Made by a program: the position numbers and the translations under genes
Notes under the pieces: generated by a model
What the model was told of the DNA's origin: nothing
The model's database searches: none
What the model saw: the letters and a program-made list of their open reading frames with translations, nothing else
Shown here: positions 43,938 to 52,500 of the stretch, piece after piece
Layout of the letters: each line of letters starts with the position of its first letter
How positions within the stretch are numbered: position 1 is the stretch's first letter
Origin: Cypionkella sinensis
GTDB lineage: Bacteria; Pseudomonadota; Alphaproteobacteria; Rhodobacterales; Rhodobacteraceae
DNA: 64,000 nucleotides
Direction: 5' to 3'
NCBI RefSeq assembly: GCF_042646385.1
Contig: NZ_JBHRTO010000001.1
Span: forward strand, 930,001 to 994,000

Positions 43938-45437
43938 ATGAAAGAGATCGGTCACTGGATCAACGGCAAGCTGGTTGCGGGCACCTCGGGCAAGTTTGCC
44001 GATGTGTTCAACCCGGCGACGGGTGAAGTGCAAGCGCGGGTGGCTTTGGCCAGCAAGGCCGAGCTGGACGCCGCCACCGCCGATGCTGCCAAGGCGCAGG
44101 TGAAATGGGGCGCTACCAACCCGCAGCGCCGCGCGCGAGTGATGATGGCGATGGTGGGCCTCTTGAACCGCGATATGGACAAGCTGGCCGAGGCTTTGTC
44201 GATTGAACACGGCAAGACCATTCCCGATGCCAAGGGCGACATTCAGCGCGGGCTGGAAGTGATCGAGTTCTGCATCGGTGCGCCGCATCTGCTGAAGGGC
44301 GAGTTCACCGACTCGGCTGGCCCCGGCATTGACATGTATTCGATGCGTCAGCCGATTGGCGTGGCGGCGGGGATCACGCCGTTCAACTTCCCGGCGATGA
44401 TTCCGATGTGGAAAATGGGCCCGGCGCTGGCTTGCGGCAACGCCTTCATCCTGAAGCCTTCTGAGCGTGCGCCGACGGTGCCGTTGATGCTGGCGGCTTT
44501 GATGAAAGAAGCGGGCCTGCCCGATGGCGTGTTGCAGGTGATCAACGGCGACAAGGAATCGGTGGATGCGATCCTTGATAATGAGGTGATTTCGGGTGTG
44601 GGCTTTGTCGGCTCGACCCCGATCGCGCAGTATATCTATGCGCGCGGCACGGCGAACGGCAAGCGCGTGCAGTGCTTTGGCGGTGCCAAGAACCACATGA
44701 TCATCATGCCGGATGCCGATATGGATCAGGCGGCGGATGCTTTGGTCGGCGCAGGTTATGGTGCGGCTGGCGAGCGTTGCATGGCAATCTCGGTGGCGGT
44801 GCCGGTGGGCGAAAAGACCGCCGATGCGTTGGTAGCCAAGCTGATCCCGCGGATCGAAAAGCTGAAGGTTGGCCCCTATACCGCAGGCAATGATGTCGAT
44901 TACGGCCCGGTTGTAACGGGTGCTGCCAAGGCCAACATCCTGAAACTGGTGGAATCGGGCGTGGCTGCAGGGGCGGAGTTGGTGGTCGATGGCCGCGATT
45001 TCAAATTGCAGGGCTATGAGGACGGCTTCTTTGTCGGCCCGCATCTGTTCGACAAAGTGAGGACGGATATGGAGATTTACCGCAAGGAAATCTTCGGGCC
45101 GGTGCTGTCGGTGGTGCGTGCGAAATCCTATGAGGAAGCCATCGGCATGGCGATGGACCATGAATATGGCAACGGCACCGCGATCTATACCCGCGACGGC
45201 GACACCGCGCGCGACTTTGCCGCACGTGTCAATGTGGGCATGATCGGGATCAACGTGCCGATCCCGGTGCCGCTGGCCTATCACACCTTTGGCGGCTGGA
45301 AGAAATCGTCGTTTGGCGATTTGAACCAGCACGGGCCGGATGCGTTCCGGTTTTACACCCGCACCAAGACGATCACCGCGCGCTGGCCGTCGGGGATCAA
45401 GGAAGGTGGCGAGTTCAACTTCAAGCAGATGGAGTGA
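43938..45437 (+). CDS. mmsA: CoA-acylating methylmalonate-semialdehyde dehydrogenase
   Basis: 499 residues from ATG 43938. It converts methylmalonate semialdehyde to propionyl-CoA (valine breakdown) or malonate semialdehyde to acetyl-CoA (last step of inositol breakdown, then called IolA). The ALDH fold is complete: ITPFNFPAMIPMWKMGPAL, VGFVGSTPIAQYIYARGTAN, and catalytic Cys 281 in GAAGERCMAIS, a sequence typical of the CoA-acylating group. It probably serves the iol pathway encoded about 3 kb away as well as valine. No separate iolA is in the window. Confidence 0.95.
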   Translation: MKEIGHWINGKLVAGTSGKFADVFNPATGEVQARVALASKAELDAATADAAKAQVKWGATNPQRRARVMMAMVGLLNRDMDKLAEALSIEHGKTIPDAKGDIQRGLEVIEFCIGAPHLLKGEFTDSAGPGIDMYSMRQPIGVAAGITPFNFPAMIPMWKMGPALACGNAFILKPSERAPTVPLMLAALMKEAGLPDGVLQVINGDKESVDAILDNEVISGVGFVGSTPIAQYIYARGTANGKRVQCFGGAKNHMIIMPDADMDQAADALVGAGYGAAGERCMAISVAVPVGEKTADALVAKLIPRIEKLKVGPYTAGNDVDYGPVVTGAAKANILKLVESGVAAGAELVVDGRDFKLQGYEDGFFVGPHLFDKVRTDMEIYRKEIFGPVLSVVRAKSYEEAIGMAMDHEYGNGTAIYTRDGDTARDFAARVNVGMIGINVPIPVPLAYHTFGGWKKSSFGDLNQHGPDAFRFYTRTKTITARWPSGIKEGGEFNFKQME

Positions 45438-45454
45438 TCTGCTGATCTGATCGC

Positions 45455-45486
45455 TGATCTGATCCCGGAAATCCGGGGTCAGATCA
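45455..45486 (+). terminator. Hairpin after mmsA
   Basis: TGATCTGATCCCGG (45455-45468) pairs with CCGGGGTCAGATCA (45473-45486) with one G-T wobble and a 4-base loop. It is preceded by tandem GCTGATCTGATC repeats (from 45441) and followed by only AAAGT, so its strength as a terminator is moderate. Confidence 0.6.
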
Positions 45487-45560
45487 AAGTAGATATGCGA
45501 GATATGGGTTACGTTTTGACCAAGCGCCGAGGTTGGCGCTGCGGTTTGAAAGGAAAACCC

Positions 45561-45752
45561 ATGTTGCAAACCAATATCGGCACGCTGGATCGCAGCTTTC
45601 GCCTTGTGATTGGTCTGGGCCTGTTGCTGTGGTTCTTTTTGGATCAAGGCACAGGCTTTTGGCATTATGCCAAGCTGATCGGCCTTGTGGCGATTGCGAC
45701 GGCGGCACTGCGCACTTGCCCGCTGTATACGGTGTTGGGTCTGCGGACCTGA
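45561..45752 (+). CDS. DUF2892 (YgaP-type transmembrane) small protein
   Basis: 63 residues from ATG 45561 with AGGA upstream. Starts MLQTNIGTLDRSFRLVIGLG and has two hydrophobic helices (about 14-32 and 38-55) ending CPLYTVLGLRT, the usual form of DUF2892. In YgaP this module anchors a rhodanese domain in the membrane; here it stands alone. The frame is open to 45495 but those residues do not match the family. Confidence 0.85.
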   Translation: MLQTNIGTLDRSFRLVIGLGLLLWFFLDQGTGFWHYAKLIGLVAIATAALRTCPLYTVLGLRT

Positions 45753-45756
45753 ATGA

Positions 45757-45787
45757 AAAAGGGGCGGGAGATGATCCCGCCCCTTTT
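45757..45787. terminator. Bidirectional terminator between DUF2892 and the NCS1 gene
   Basis: Perfect 13-bp stem AAAAGGGGCGGGA / TCCCGCCCCTTTT with loop GATGA, flanked by A on one side and T on the other; it serves both convergent genes. Confidence 0.92.
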
Positions 45788-45789
45788 CG

Positions 45790-47220
45790 TTATCTCGCGC
45801 CCATGCGCAGGACGTAATACACCGCCCCGCCGATGCCGACGCCGAAGAACCAGCCATAGGTGCCCCACCATGCCGGCAGGATGGTGGTGAAGGTGGGCAG
45901 GATCGACGAGAACACCATGCCGATGGCGAGGGCCACGAAGGCCTTGACGTGCCAACCGCCGTCAAACTTGAACTCGCCGTTATCCTGATAGAGCGCGTTC
46001 ACGTCCAGCTTGCCTTGGCGGATCAGGTAGTAATCGACCATCATGATCCCAAAGATCGGTCCCATGGTGGAGCCGATGAAGTTGACGAAATGCGCGGCAC
46101 CCGTCTCCCACGGGGCCCAAGGATACAGGATCAGCGCGATGGCCGCCGCGATATAGCCGCCGCGTTTGAAGCTGATGTGGCGCGGGAAGACGTTGGCAAA
46201 GTCGAAGGCCGGTGAGACAAAGTTCGCCACCACGTTGATGCCAAGGGTGGCGACGGCGAAGGTCAGTGCTGCGAGGGCAGCAAGGAACCAGCTGTCGAAT
46301 TTGGCGCTGATCTGTTCCGGGTGCAGCAAGACTTCGCCGTAGACGGTGAAGGCGGCGGTGGTGGTGATGCCTGCGACCAGACAGAACGCCAGCAGGTTGA
46401 TCGGCAGGCCCCAGAGGTTGCCTTTGCGCAGCGCGGCTTCCGAGGTGGCGTAGCGCGAGAAGTCGCAGAAGTTCAGGTAAAGTGCTGCGAAATAGGTGAT
46501 CCAGGTTGCCGCCACGGCGGCGAGCGCTGCGGGTGATCCGGGCACGCCGGGCACGCCTGCATCGGCGGTGGCAGCCAGCAGCACGTCTTGCGGGATTTCG
46601 GCGCCGAATGAGAAGGTGCCAGCCTTGACCACCAGATAGACCGCCAGCAGCAGCATGGCGATCCAGACCGCCGGGCCTGCCCAATCCTGAAACTTGCGCA
46701 CGGTTTCCATGCCGCGCTGGATGATCAACAGTTGCAGGCACCAGACGACGAAGTAACAGATCACTTCCAGCGTCGAGTGGCCAAGCATGTGGGAATTGGT
46801 GTGAAACTCCAGCATGCCGGGGCTGCGGATCAGCAGGGCCACGATGGCACCTGAAGCCGCCGAAGTCTGCGCGCCATACCAGAAGCAGGCGACAATCGCC
46901 CGCACCAAGGCCGGGGCATTGGCCCCGAAAGTGCCAAAGCTTGCCCGCGCCAACACCGGGAACGGCACGCCGGTGCGCACGCCTGCATTGCCGACCATGC
47001 TCATCAGCACAAAGATCACCAATGACCCTGCCCCGATGGCGATCACGAAGTTGACGAAACTGCCGCAGAGCAGAAACAGGCTGGCGGCAAGGTAATAGCC
47101 CCACAGACTGTGAACGTCCGAAGTCCAGACGTTGAAAATCGAGAACGCGCCCCATTTTCGTTCGGTTGCGGGTGCCAGATCCTCGTTATGCAGCGAGGGT
47201 GACGGGTTGGTAAGTTGCAT
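45790..47220 (-). CDS. NCS1 family nucleobase/allantoin-type permease
   Basis: 476 residues from ATG 47220 with about 12 membrane helices. The N-terminal LHNEDLAPATERKWGAFSIF and WTSDVHSLWGYYLAA segments are diagnostic of nucleobase:cation symporter-1 proteins. Relatives carry allantoin, cytosine, uracil, hydantoin or thiamine precursors; the substrate cannot be inferred here, and no catabolic genes adjoin. The frame is open to 47406 but the extra N-terminus is unlike the family. Confidence 0.88.
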   Translation of the reverse strand: MQLTNPSPSLHNEDLAPATERKWGAFSIFNVWTSDVHSLWGYYLAASLFLLCGSFVNFVIAIGAGSLVIFVLMSMVGNAGVRTGVPFPVLARASFGTFGANAPALVRAIVACFWYGAQTSAASGAIVALLIRSPGMLEFHTNSHMLGHSTLEVICYFVVWCLQLLIIQRGMETVRKFQDWAGPAVWIAMLLLAVYLVVKAGTFSFGAEIPQDVLLAATADAGVPGVPGSPAALAAVAATWITYFAALYLNFCDFSRYATSEAALRKGNLWGLPINLLAFCLVAGITTTAAFTVYGEVLLHPEQISAKFDSWFLAALAALTFAVATLGINVVANFVSPAFDFANVFPRHISFKRGGYIAAAIALILYPWAPWETGAAHFVNFIGSTMGPIFGIMMVDYYLIRQGKLDVNALYQDNGEFKFDGGWHVKAFVALAIGMVFSSILPTFTTILPAWWGTYGWFFGVGIGGAVYYVLRMGAR

Positions 47221-47553
47221 TGTGCTGTCCCTATCCTGTAGCGCAGATACGCGCGCGGCGCGCCAAGGCGCCCGTCGCATTTGCGAAACCGTGATGGCCT
47301 TTTGGCCCTGTGTTGGTTTACCGACTGGCTGTTGGCTTTCGGTCGCGGGCCCGGTCTTGTGCCAAGTTCCCGCGCGCAACCTGCGCCTGAACGGCATCTG
47401 GCACAATCAGGTTAATCTGGAATGGACCTTTCGGAGAATATTGAAAATGTTTCGGTCAACTGCGATGAATTAGCTTGGTTTGAGCGAAAGTTGTGGGAAC
47501 GGCGGCTGAAAAGCCGCGTTTACGCACACATCGTCAATAAAGGGGCAGCCAAG
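47221..47553. other. 333-base divergent intergenic region
   Basis: Lies between the NCS1 gene and a small secreted-protein gene, so it should hold both promoters. I see a GCGGCT-GAAA-AGCCGC tetraloop hairpin at 47502-47517 and no riboswitch I recognise; thiamine-pyrophosphate motifs, sometimes found with NCS1 genes, are absent. Confidence 0.5.
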
Positions 47554-47922
47554 ATGCAGCGGCGGATATCGGAAATCTGGCTTCTCAGTCTGCCGCTGAT
47601 GGCTGGCGCAGCCTTCGCCGACGTGCCCGGCGCGTTGCGGTTTGACACGCTGCAGGACAGGCCGCTTGCGGATTTGTGCGTGTCAGAGCTTAACCGCTGC
47701 GGCAAGAGCGATCCGTTGGGTGGAGACGCTGCCTTGGTGGCACCAACTCCGCAGTTCAATCCCCTGCGTATCGGCGACACCGTCGGCGCTGATTGTCCGG
47801 TTGTATCCTTTGGCAAATACCGCAGCCTGCGGGGCGAAACCTACTGCCGCGTGGAAAATATTTATTTGCGCATTGATCCCGCAACGCGCAAAATCATCGG
47901 CATTGGTGATCCACCCGGCTGA
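47554..47922 (+). CDS. Small secreted protein of unknown function
   Basis: 122 residues from ATG 47554. A signal peptide (WLLSLPLMAGAAFA) is followed by a mature part with four cysteines (LCVSELNRCG, DCPVV, YCRV). The C-terminal IYLRIDPATRKIIGIGDPPG resembles the last strand of RcnB-like periplasmic proteins, but the match is short and I would not assign it. GGGG precedes the start. Its TGA ends at 47922 and the convergent uvrA stop begins at 47923, so no terminator separates them. Confidence 0.65.
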   Translation: MQRRISEIWLLSLPLMAGAAFADVPGALRFDTLQDRPLADLCVSELNRCGKSDPLGGDAALVAPTPQFNPLRIGDTVGADCPVVSFGKYRSLRGETYCRVENIYLRIDPATRKIIGIGDPPG

Positions 47923-50781
47923 TCACTCCGCCGCTGCCCGCCTTGGTGTCAGCAGGTCTTTCAGATAGCGCCCGGTGTGGCTGGCCGCGGTTTTTGCGAT
48001 GGTTTCCGGCGTGCCGGTGGCCACGATCTGACCGCCGCCGTCGCCGCCCTCGGGGCCGATGTCGATCACCCAATCGGCGGTTTTCACCACATCAAGGTTA
48101 TGCTCGATCACCACGACGGTGTTGCCCTGATCGACGAGTTCGTGCAGCACCTCGAGCAGTTTGCGCACGTCTTCGAAATGCAGGCCGGTGGTGGGTTCAT
48201 CGAGAATATAAAGCGTGCGGCCGGTGGCGCGGCGGCTGAGCTCCTTGGAAAGCTTGACCCGCTGCGCCTCGCCGCCCGAAAGCGTGGTCGCCTGCTGGCC
48301 GACCTTGATATAGCCAAGGCCGACCTGACACAGCGCGTCCATCTTTTCGCGGATGCTGGGCACGGCCTGAAAGAAGCTTTGCGCATCTTCACAGGTCATA
48401 TCAAGAACGTCGGCGATGCTTTTGTTTTTGAACTTAACTTCCAGAGTTTCGCGGTTATAGCGCGCGCCTTTGCAGGTCTCGCAAGTGACGTAAACGTCGG
48501 GCAGGAAGTTCATCTCGATCTTCAAGACGCCATCGCCTTGGCAAGCCTCGCAGCGCCCTCCCTTGACGTTAAAGCTGAACCGACCCGGCAGATAGCCGCG
48601 CGCCTTAGCCTCGGGCAGGCCCGCAAACCAATCGCGGATCGGGGTAAACGCCCCGGTATAGGTGGCGGGGTTGGAACGCGGCGTGCGGCCAATCGCGCGT
48701 TGGTCGATGTCGATGACCTTATCGAGGTGTTCAAAGCCCTTGATCGTCTCGCAGGGCGCAGGGGTTTCATGCGCGCCGTTCAGGCGGCTGGCGGCGGTCT
48801 TGAACAGGGTCTCGATGGTGAGCGTGGATTTGCCGCCGCCCGAAACCCCGGTGACGCAGACAAACATGCCCAGCGGGAATTCGGCGGTGACGTTTTTCAG
48901 GTTGTTGCCGGTGGCGCCGACCACGGTCAGTTTCTTGCCATTGCCCTTGCGCCGGGTTTTCGGCACTTTGATCTCGCGCGCGCCGGAAAGATACTGGCCG
49001 GTCAAGCTGTTGGCATCTGCGGCCACTTCGGCGGGAGTGCCGTGGCTGACCACATAGCCGCCATGCACGCCTGCGCCCGGCCCCATGTCGAACACATAAT
49101 CCGCCTCACGGATGGCATCTTCGTCATGCTCCACCACCAAGACGGTGTTGCCCGCGTCGCGCAGGTTTTTCAGCGTGGTGAGCAAGCGGTCGTTGTCGCG
49201 CTGGTGCAGGCCAATGGAGGGTTCGTCGAGCACATATAGCACACCTGTGAGGCCAGAGCCAATCTGGCTGGCCAAGCGAATACGTTGGGATTCGCCCCCT
49301 GACAGCGTGCCCGCGTTGCGCGACAGGGTCAGGTAGTTCAGGCCGACGTTGACGAGGAACCCCAAACGCTCGCGGATTTCCTTCAGGATCGCCTTGGCGA
49401 TTTCGTTCTTTTGCTTGGTCAGATGTTCCGGGGCGGCGGTGATCCAGTCATGCGCCTCGGAAATCGACATCTGCACCACCTGCCCCGCATGCAGGCCGCC
49501 GATCTTCACCGCCAGCGCCTCGGGTTTCAGACGGTAGCCGCCACAGGCACCGCAGGGGCGGTTGTTCTGAAACCGCTCCATTTCCTCACGGCTCCAGGAA
49601 CTATCGGTCTCGCGGTAACGGCGTTCCATGTTGGGGATGACGCCTTCGAACACGCGGGAGACCTGATAGACGCGGCCACCTTCATCGTAGCGGAACGAGA
49701 TTTCCTCGCCGCCCGAGCCGCGCAGGAAAACTTGCTTGACGTTTTCGGGCAGGTCTTTCCATTTGGCTTTCTTGTCAAAGCCATAGTGCTTGGAAATCGC
49801 GTCGATGGTCTGGGTGAAATACGGGCTTTTCGATTTCGACCATGGCGCAATTGCGCCGCCGAGCAGGGTCAGCGACTGGTCGGGCACCACGAGGCGTTCG
49901 TCGAAAAACAGCTCCATCCCCAAGCCATCGCAGACCGGGCAAGCGCCGTAGGGAGCGTTGAAGGAAAACAGCCGCGGTTCGATTTCGGCGATGGTGAAGC
50001 CGGAAACCGGACAGGCGAATTTCTCGGAATAGGTGATGCGTTCAGGCTCACCCTCGGCTGGGGCGGTTTCGATCACGGCGATGCCATCGGCGAGGTTCAA
50101 CGCAGTGCGGAAGCTGTCGGCAAGCCGGGTTTCCAACCCCTCGCGGACCACGATCCGATCCACCACCACGTCGATGTTATGGCGGAATTTCTTGTCCAGC
50201 ACGGGCGGTTCTTCCAATTCGTAGAATTCGCCGTTCACCTTGACGCGCTGGAAGCCCTGCTTGCGCAACTCAATGAATTCTTTCTTGTATTCGCCCTTCC
50301 GGTCACGAATGATCGGCGCCAGAAGATAGGCGCGGCTGCCTTCCGGCATCGCCATCACGGCATCGACCATATCCTGCACCTGCATCGCGGTGATCGGCAG
50401 GCCCGTGGCCGGGCTGAACGGGGTGCCAACGCGGGCGAAGAGCAAACGCAGATAGTCGTAAATCTCGGTCACAGTGCCCACGGTAGAGCGCGGGTTTTTC
50501 GAGGTGGTTTTCTGCTCAATCGAGATCGCAGGCGACAGGCCGCTGATATGGTCCACGTCAGGTTTCCCTGCCATATCAAGGAATTGCCGCGCATAGGCCG
50601 ACAGGCTTTCGACATAGCGGCGCTGGCCTTCGGCATAGATCGTATCGAACGCCAGGCTGGATTTGCCCGACCCCGACAGCCCGGTGATGACCACGAACTG
50701 ATCGCGCGGAATGTCCACATCGACCGATTTCAGGTTATGCTCGCGCGCGCCGCGCACTTCGATGAACTTATGTTCGGCCAT
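47923..50781 (-). CDS. uvrA: Excinuclease ABC subunit UvrA
   Basis: 952 residues from ATG 50781 (MAEHKFIEVRGAREHNLK). UvrA finds bulky DNA lesions and loads UvrB. Two ABC modules are present: Walker A at 34-42 (GLSGSGKSS) and GVSGGGKSTL in the second half, each with LSGGE-type signatures (TLSGGESQRIRLASQIGSG; TLSGGEAQRVKLSKEL). Zinc-binding Cys pairs occur at CPVCDGLG and CEACQGDGVLKIEMNFLPDV. No SOS box is evident in the upstream 150 bases by eye. Confidence 0.97.
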   Translation of the reverse strand: MAEHKFIEVRGAREHNLKSVDVDIPRDQFVVITGLSGSGKSSLAFDTIYAEGQRRYVESLSAYARQFLDMAGKPDVDHISGLSPAISIEQKTTSKNPRSTVGTVTEIYDYLRLLFARVGTPFSPATGLPITAMQVQDMVDAVMAMPEGSRAYLLAPIIRDRKGEYKKEFIELRKQGFQRVKVNGEFYELEEPPVLDKKFRHNIDVVVDRIVVREGLETRLADSFRTALNLADGIAVIETAPAEGEPERITYSEKFACPVSGFTIAEIEPRLFSFNAPYGACPVCDGLGMELFFDERLVVPDQSLTLLGGAIAPWSKSKSPYFTQTIDAISKHYGFDKKAKWKDLPENVKQVFLRGSGGEEISFRYDEGGRVYQVSRVFEGVIPNMERRYRETDSSWSREEMERFQNNRPCGACGGYRLKPEALAVKIGGLHAGQVVQMSISEAHDWITAAPEHLTKQKNEIAKAILKEIRERLGFLVNVGLNYLTLSRNAGTLSGGESQRIRLASQIGSGLTGVLYVLDEPSIGLHQRDNDRLLTTLKNLRDAGNTVLVVEHDEDAIREADYVFDMGPGAGVHGGYVVSHGTPAEVAADANSLTGQYLSGAREIKVPKTRRKGNGKKLTVVGATGNNLKNVTAEFPLGMFVCVTGVSGGGKSTLTIETLFKTAASRLNGAHETPAPCETIKGFEHLDKVIDIDQRAIGRTPRSNPATYTGAFTPIRDWFAGLPEAKARGYLPGRFSFNVKGGRCEACQGDGVLKIEMNFLPDVYVTCETCKGARYNRETLEVKFKNKSIADVLDMTCEDAQSFFQAVPSIREKMDALCQVGLGYIKVGQQATTLSGGEAQRVKLSKELSRRATGRTLYILDEPTTGLHFEDVRKLLEVLHELVDQGNTVVVIEHNLDVVKTADWVIDIGPEGGDGGGQIVATGTPETIAKTAASHTGRYLKDLLTPRRAAAE

Positions 50782-50912
50782 GACCCACCCCAGATGACGC
50801 GGTATAGATAGGGCGTGTGGGCCGAGTCTCCAACCGAAAAATGTGAACGAAGTATGAACTTGACGGAAAGTTACGCGATTTTCCGGCCTTGGCTTGGCTT
50901 TACACCGTCCAT

Positions 50913-50932
50913 ACATTCATATAAATGAATGT
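50913..50932. promoter_or_regulatory. SqrR/BigR-like operator upstream of the rhodanese gene
   Basis: Perfect dyad ACATTCAT-ATAA-ATGAATGT. It contains ATTC-N8-GAAT, the form recalled for the sulfide-responsive ArsR-type repressors SqrR (Rhodobacter) and BigR. It ends 20 bases before the rhodanese start. Confidence 0.75.
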
Positions 50933-50952
50933 TTAAACAGGAAAGCCAAATC

Positions 50953-51261
50953 ATGACCCAACTGACTGCCGTTCAAGCCGTTGCCAAAGCCGCGGCAGGC
51001 GAAATCACCGTTCTGGATGTGCGCGAAGCGTCCGAATTGCAGCAGACCGGCACGGCGGCTGGCTCGCTGCATATACCGCTGGCACTTGTTGCGCTGCAAG
51101 CTGCGGAAAAACTGGATAAATCCAAACCTGTGGCGGTCTATTGCGCGGTCGGGGGCCGGGCTGGCATGGCGGCGCAGGCGCTGCGCGATCTGGGGTATGA
51201 CGCGCAAAGCATCGGTGGGTTCAGCGATTGGGCCTCAGCCGGCGGTGCGGTCAGCCGCTGA
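50953..51261 (+). CDS. Single-domain rhodanese (sulfurtransferase)
   Basis: 102 residues from ATG 50953 with AGGAAA upstream. A rhodanese domain with LDVREASELQQTGTAAGSLH and active-site Cys 64 in VYCAVGGRAGMAAQALRD; the loop CAVGGRA fits a small thiosulfate or persulfide transferase of the PspE/GlpE type. No signal peptide. The SqrR/BigR-like operator upstream suggests induction by sulfide or persulfides. Its last 27 bases overlap the 3' end of the convergent MFS gene. Confidence 0.88.
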   Translation: MTQLTAVQAVAKAAAGEITVLDVREASELQQTGTAAGSLHIPLALVALQAAEKLDKSKPVAVYCAVGGRAGMAAQALRDLGYDAQSIGGFSDWASAGGAVSR

Positions 51262-52410
51262 TCTGCGCCGCGCTTGCAGGCTGTGAAGGACAATGCCAAG
51301 CGCGGAAAAGCAGATCAGAAACAGCGCCAGCCCCGCCGCCCCGGCCTGCGCGATGATCAGCGCCAGCAGCGGCGTGCCGGTGGTGGTGCCCAGATTGCCC
51401 AGTTGCGCAATCGCGCCAGCCCCGCGCGCACGATCCTTGGCCGTGGGATTGATCTGCGCGAGACTAGCGAAACTCGCGCCCTGCACCACGCCCAAAGCTG
51501 CGGCCATCAGCAGAGCAAAACTGGCCTCGGCCGCGCCCTGCCCCCATGTCAGCCACAGACCGAAACTGGCCAGGATGGCGACGGCAAAGCCCGCTTGCAC
51601 CAGACGGAAGGCGGGCAGCTTTGAGAGCAGCCAGACGCCCAAGGTCAGCGATACGGTGATCGACACCAACGGCATCAACACCCCCACGAATGGCCCCCAA
51701 CCGGGGGTGACGATGGCGGGCAAAAGCGTCAGCACCGCCACGTAAGTCACTGTATAGCAAACGAATCCCATCGCAGGCGCGGCGATAAATGGCGATGCAT
51801 AGATCGCCGCGTGCTGCGCCAGCAGATTGCCCTGCCCGGTTTGTAGCACATGCACAGGGTCGCGCGGCATCAGCAGGAACAGCGCCGCAAAGCAGGCGAT
51901 CATCCAAAGCCCATGCAGTTGAAACAGCGCGCCCGCACCATGTTCCGCGATCAAACCCGGAGCGAAATAGGCCAAGGCGGCATAGGTCACGCCGAAAAAC
52001 GACGACCACAGCGTCATCGCCAAGCCCTGATGGCGGGCCGAAGTGACCCCCGCAATCGCGGTGGGGCCGACGACCACGATGGTCAAATGCGACACGCCCT
52101 CAAGCACGCGGGTCAGCATCATCAGCGGATAGCTTGGGAAGGTCGATTGGACCGCGCTGACCACAGCGCCCAAAGCCAATGCCGACAGGATGGCGCGGCG
52201 CGGACCGATGCGCGCCACCAGCAGACCCGCGGTGGTGCCAAAGATCAGACCTACAATGCCGACAATCGACACCATCAGCCCAATCCCGACCCCGGCATGG
52301 GCGGCATAGGTGGTCTGAAGCGTTTGATACAGAACGGAAATCTTGCCGAACTGCGCCGCCGCCCCCAAGCCCGCCGCCCAAAGCGCCAGCACGGTCAGAA
52401 CTGCCCGCAT
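51235..52410 (-). CDS. MFS transporter
   Basis: 391 residues with about 12 membrane helices and the MFS A-like loop between helices 2 and 3 (GLLVARIGPRRAILSALALG). Later segments such as FASLAQINPTAKDRARGAGA lie near the helix 10-11 region. The substrate is unknown. The ribosome-binding site is part of the repeat element at 52411-52479. The gene lies 90 bases after lpdA on the same strand but is probably separated from it by that element's hairpin. Its 3' end overlaps the rhodanese gene. Confidence 0.82.
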   Translation of the reverse strand: MRAVLTVLALWAAGLGAAAQFGKISVLYQTLQTTYAAHAGVGIGLMVSIVGIVGLIFGTTAGLLVARIGPRRAILSALALGAVVSAVQSTFPSYPLMMLTRVLEGVSHLTIVVVGPTAIAGVTSARHQGLAMTLWSSFFGVTYAALAYFAPGLIAEHGAGALFQLHGLWMIACFAALFLLMPRDPVHVLQTGQGNLLAQHAAIYASPFIAAPAMGFVCYTVTYVAVLTLLPAIVTPGWGPFVGVLMPLVSITVSLTLGVWLLSKLPAFRLVQAGFAVAILASFGLWLTWGQGAAEASFALLMAAALGVVQGASFASLAQINPTAKDRARGAGAIAQLGNLGTTTGTPLLALIIAQAGAAGLALFLICFSALGIVLHSLQARRRSAADRTAG

Positions 52411-52479
52411 GGGTCATCCTCTCTGCTTAAATATCCTCAGGGGGTGAGGACGCAGTCCGAGGGGGGCGGAAGCCCCCCT
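52411..52479 (-). repeat. Hairpin-plus-leader element, copy 3 (lpdA/MFS junction)
   Basis: On the minus strand an 8-bp AGGGGGGC/GCCCCCCT hairpin with tetraloop (52460-52479) and some 20 further bases precede GGATATTTAAGCAGAGAGG then ATGACC, one C and the ATG of the MFS gene. The core is identical to copy 1. Confidence 0.8.
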
Positions 52480-52500
52480 GATTTCCGCGGGAAATCGCGC

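Noticed and set aside
45441..45486. Tandem GCTGATCTGATC units as a transposon end or attachment site
   Set aside because: They form part of the hairpin after mmsA; there is no integrase or matching copy elsewhere in the window.
43668..45965. A 765-codon open frame on the minus strand across lysR, mmsA and the NCS1 gene
   Set aside because: It runs antisense to three well-recognised genes, is rich in His, Arg and Gln as expected for a shadow of GC-rich coding DNA, and matches no family.
47221..47553. Thiamine-pyrophosphate riboswitch before the NCS1 transporter
   Set aside because: The CTGAGA and terminal ACCTGA-type consensus segments are absent on the relevant strand.
49411..50811. A 466-codon plus-strand frame opposite uvrA
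   Set aside because: Shadow of the uvrA reading frame; no ribosome-binding site or domain.
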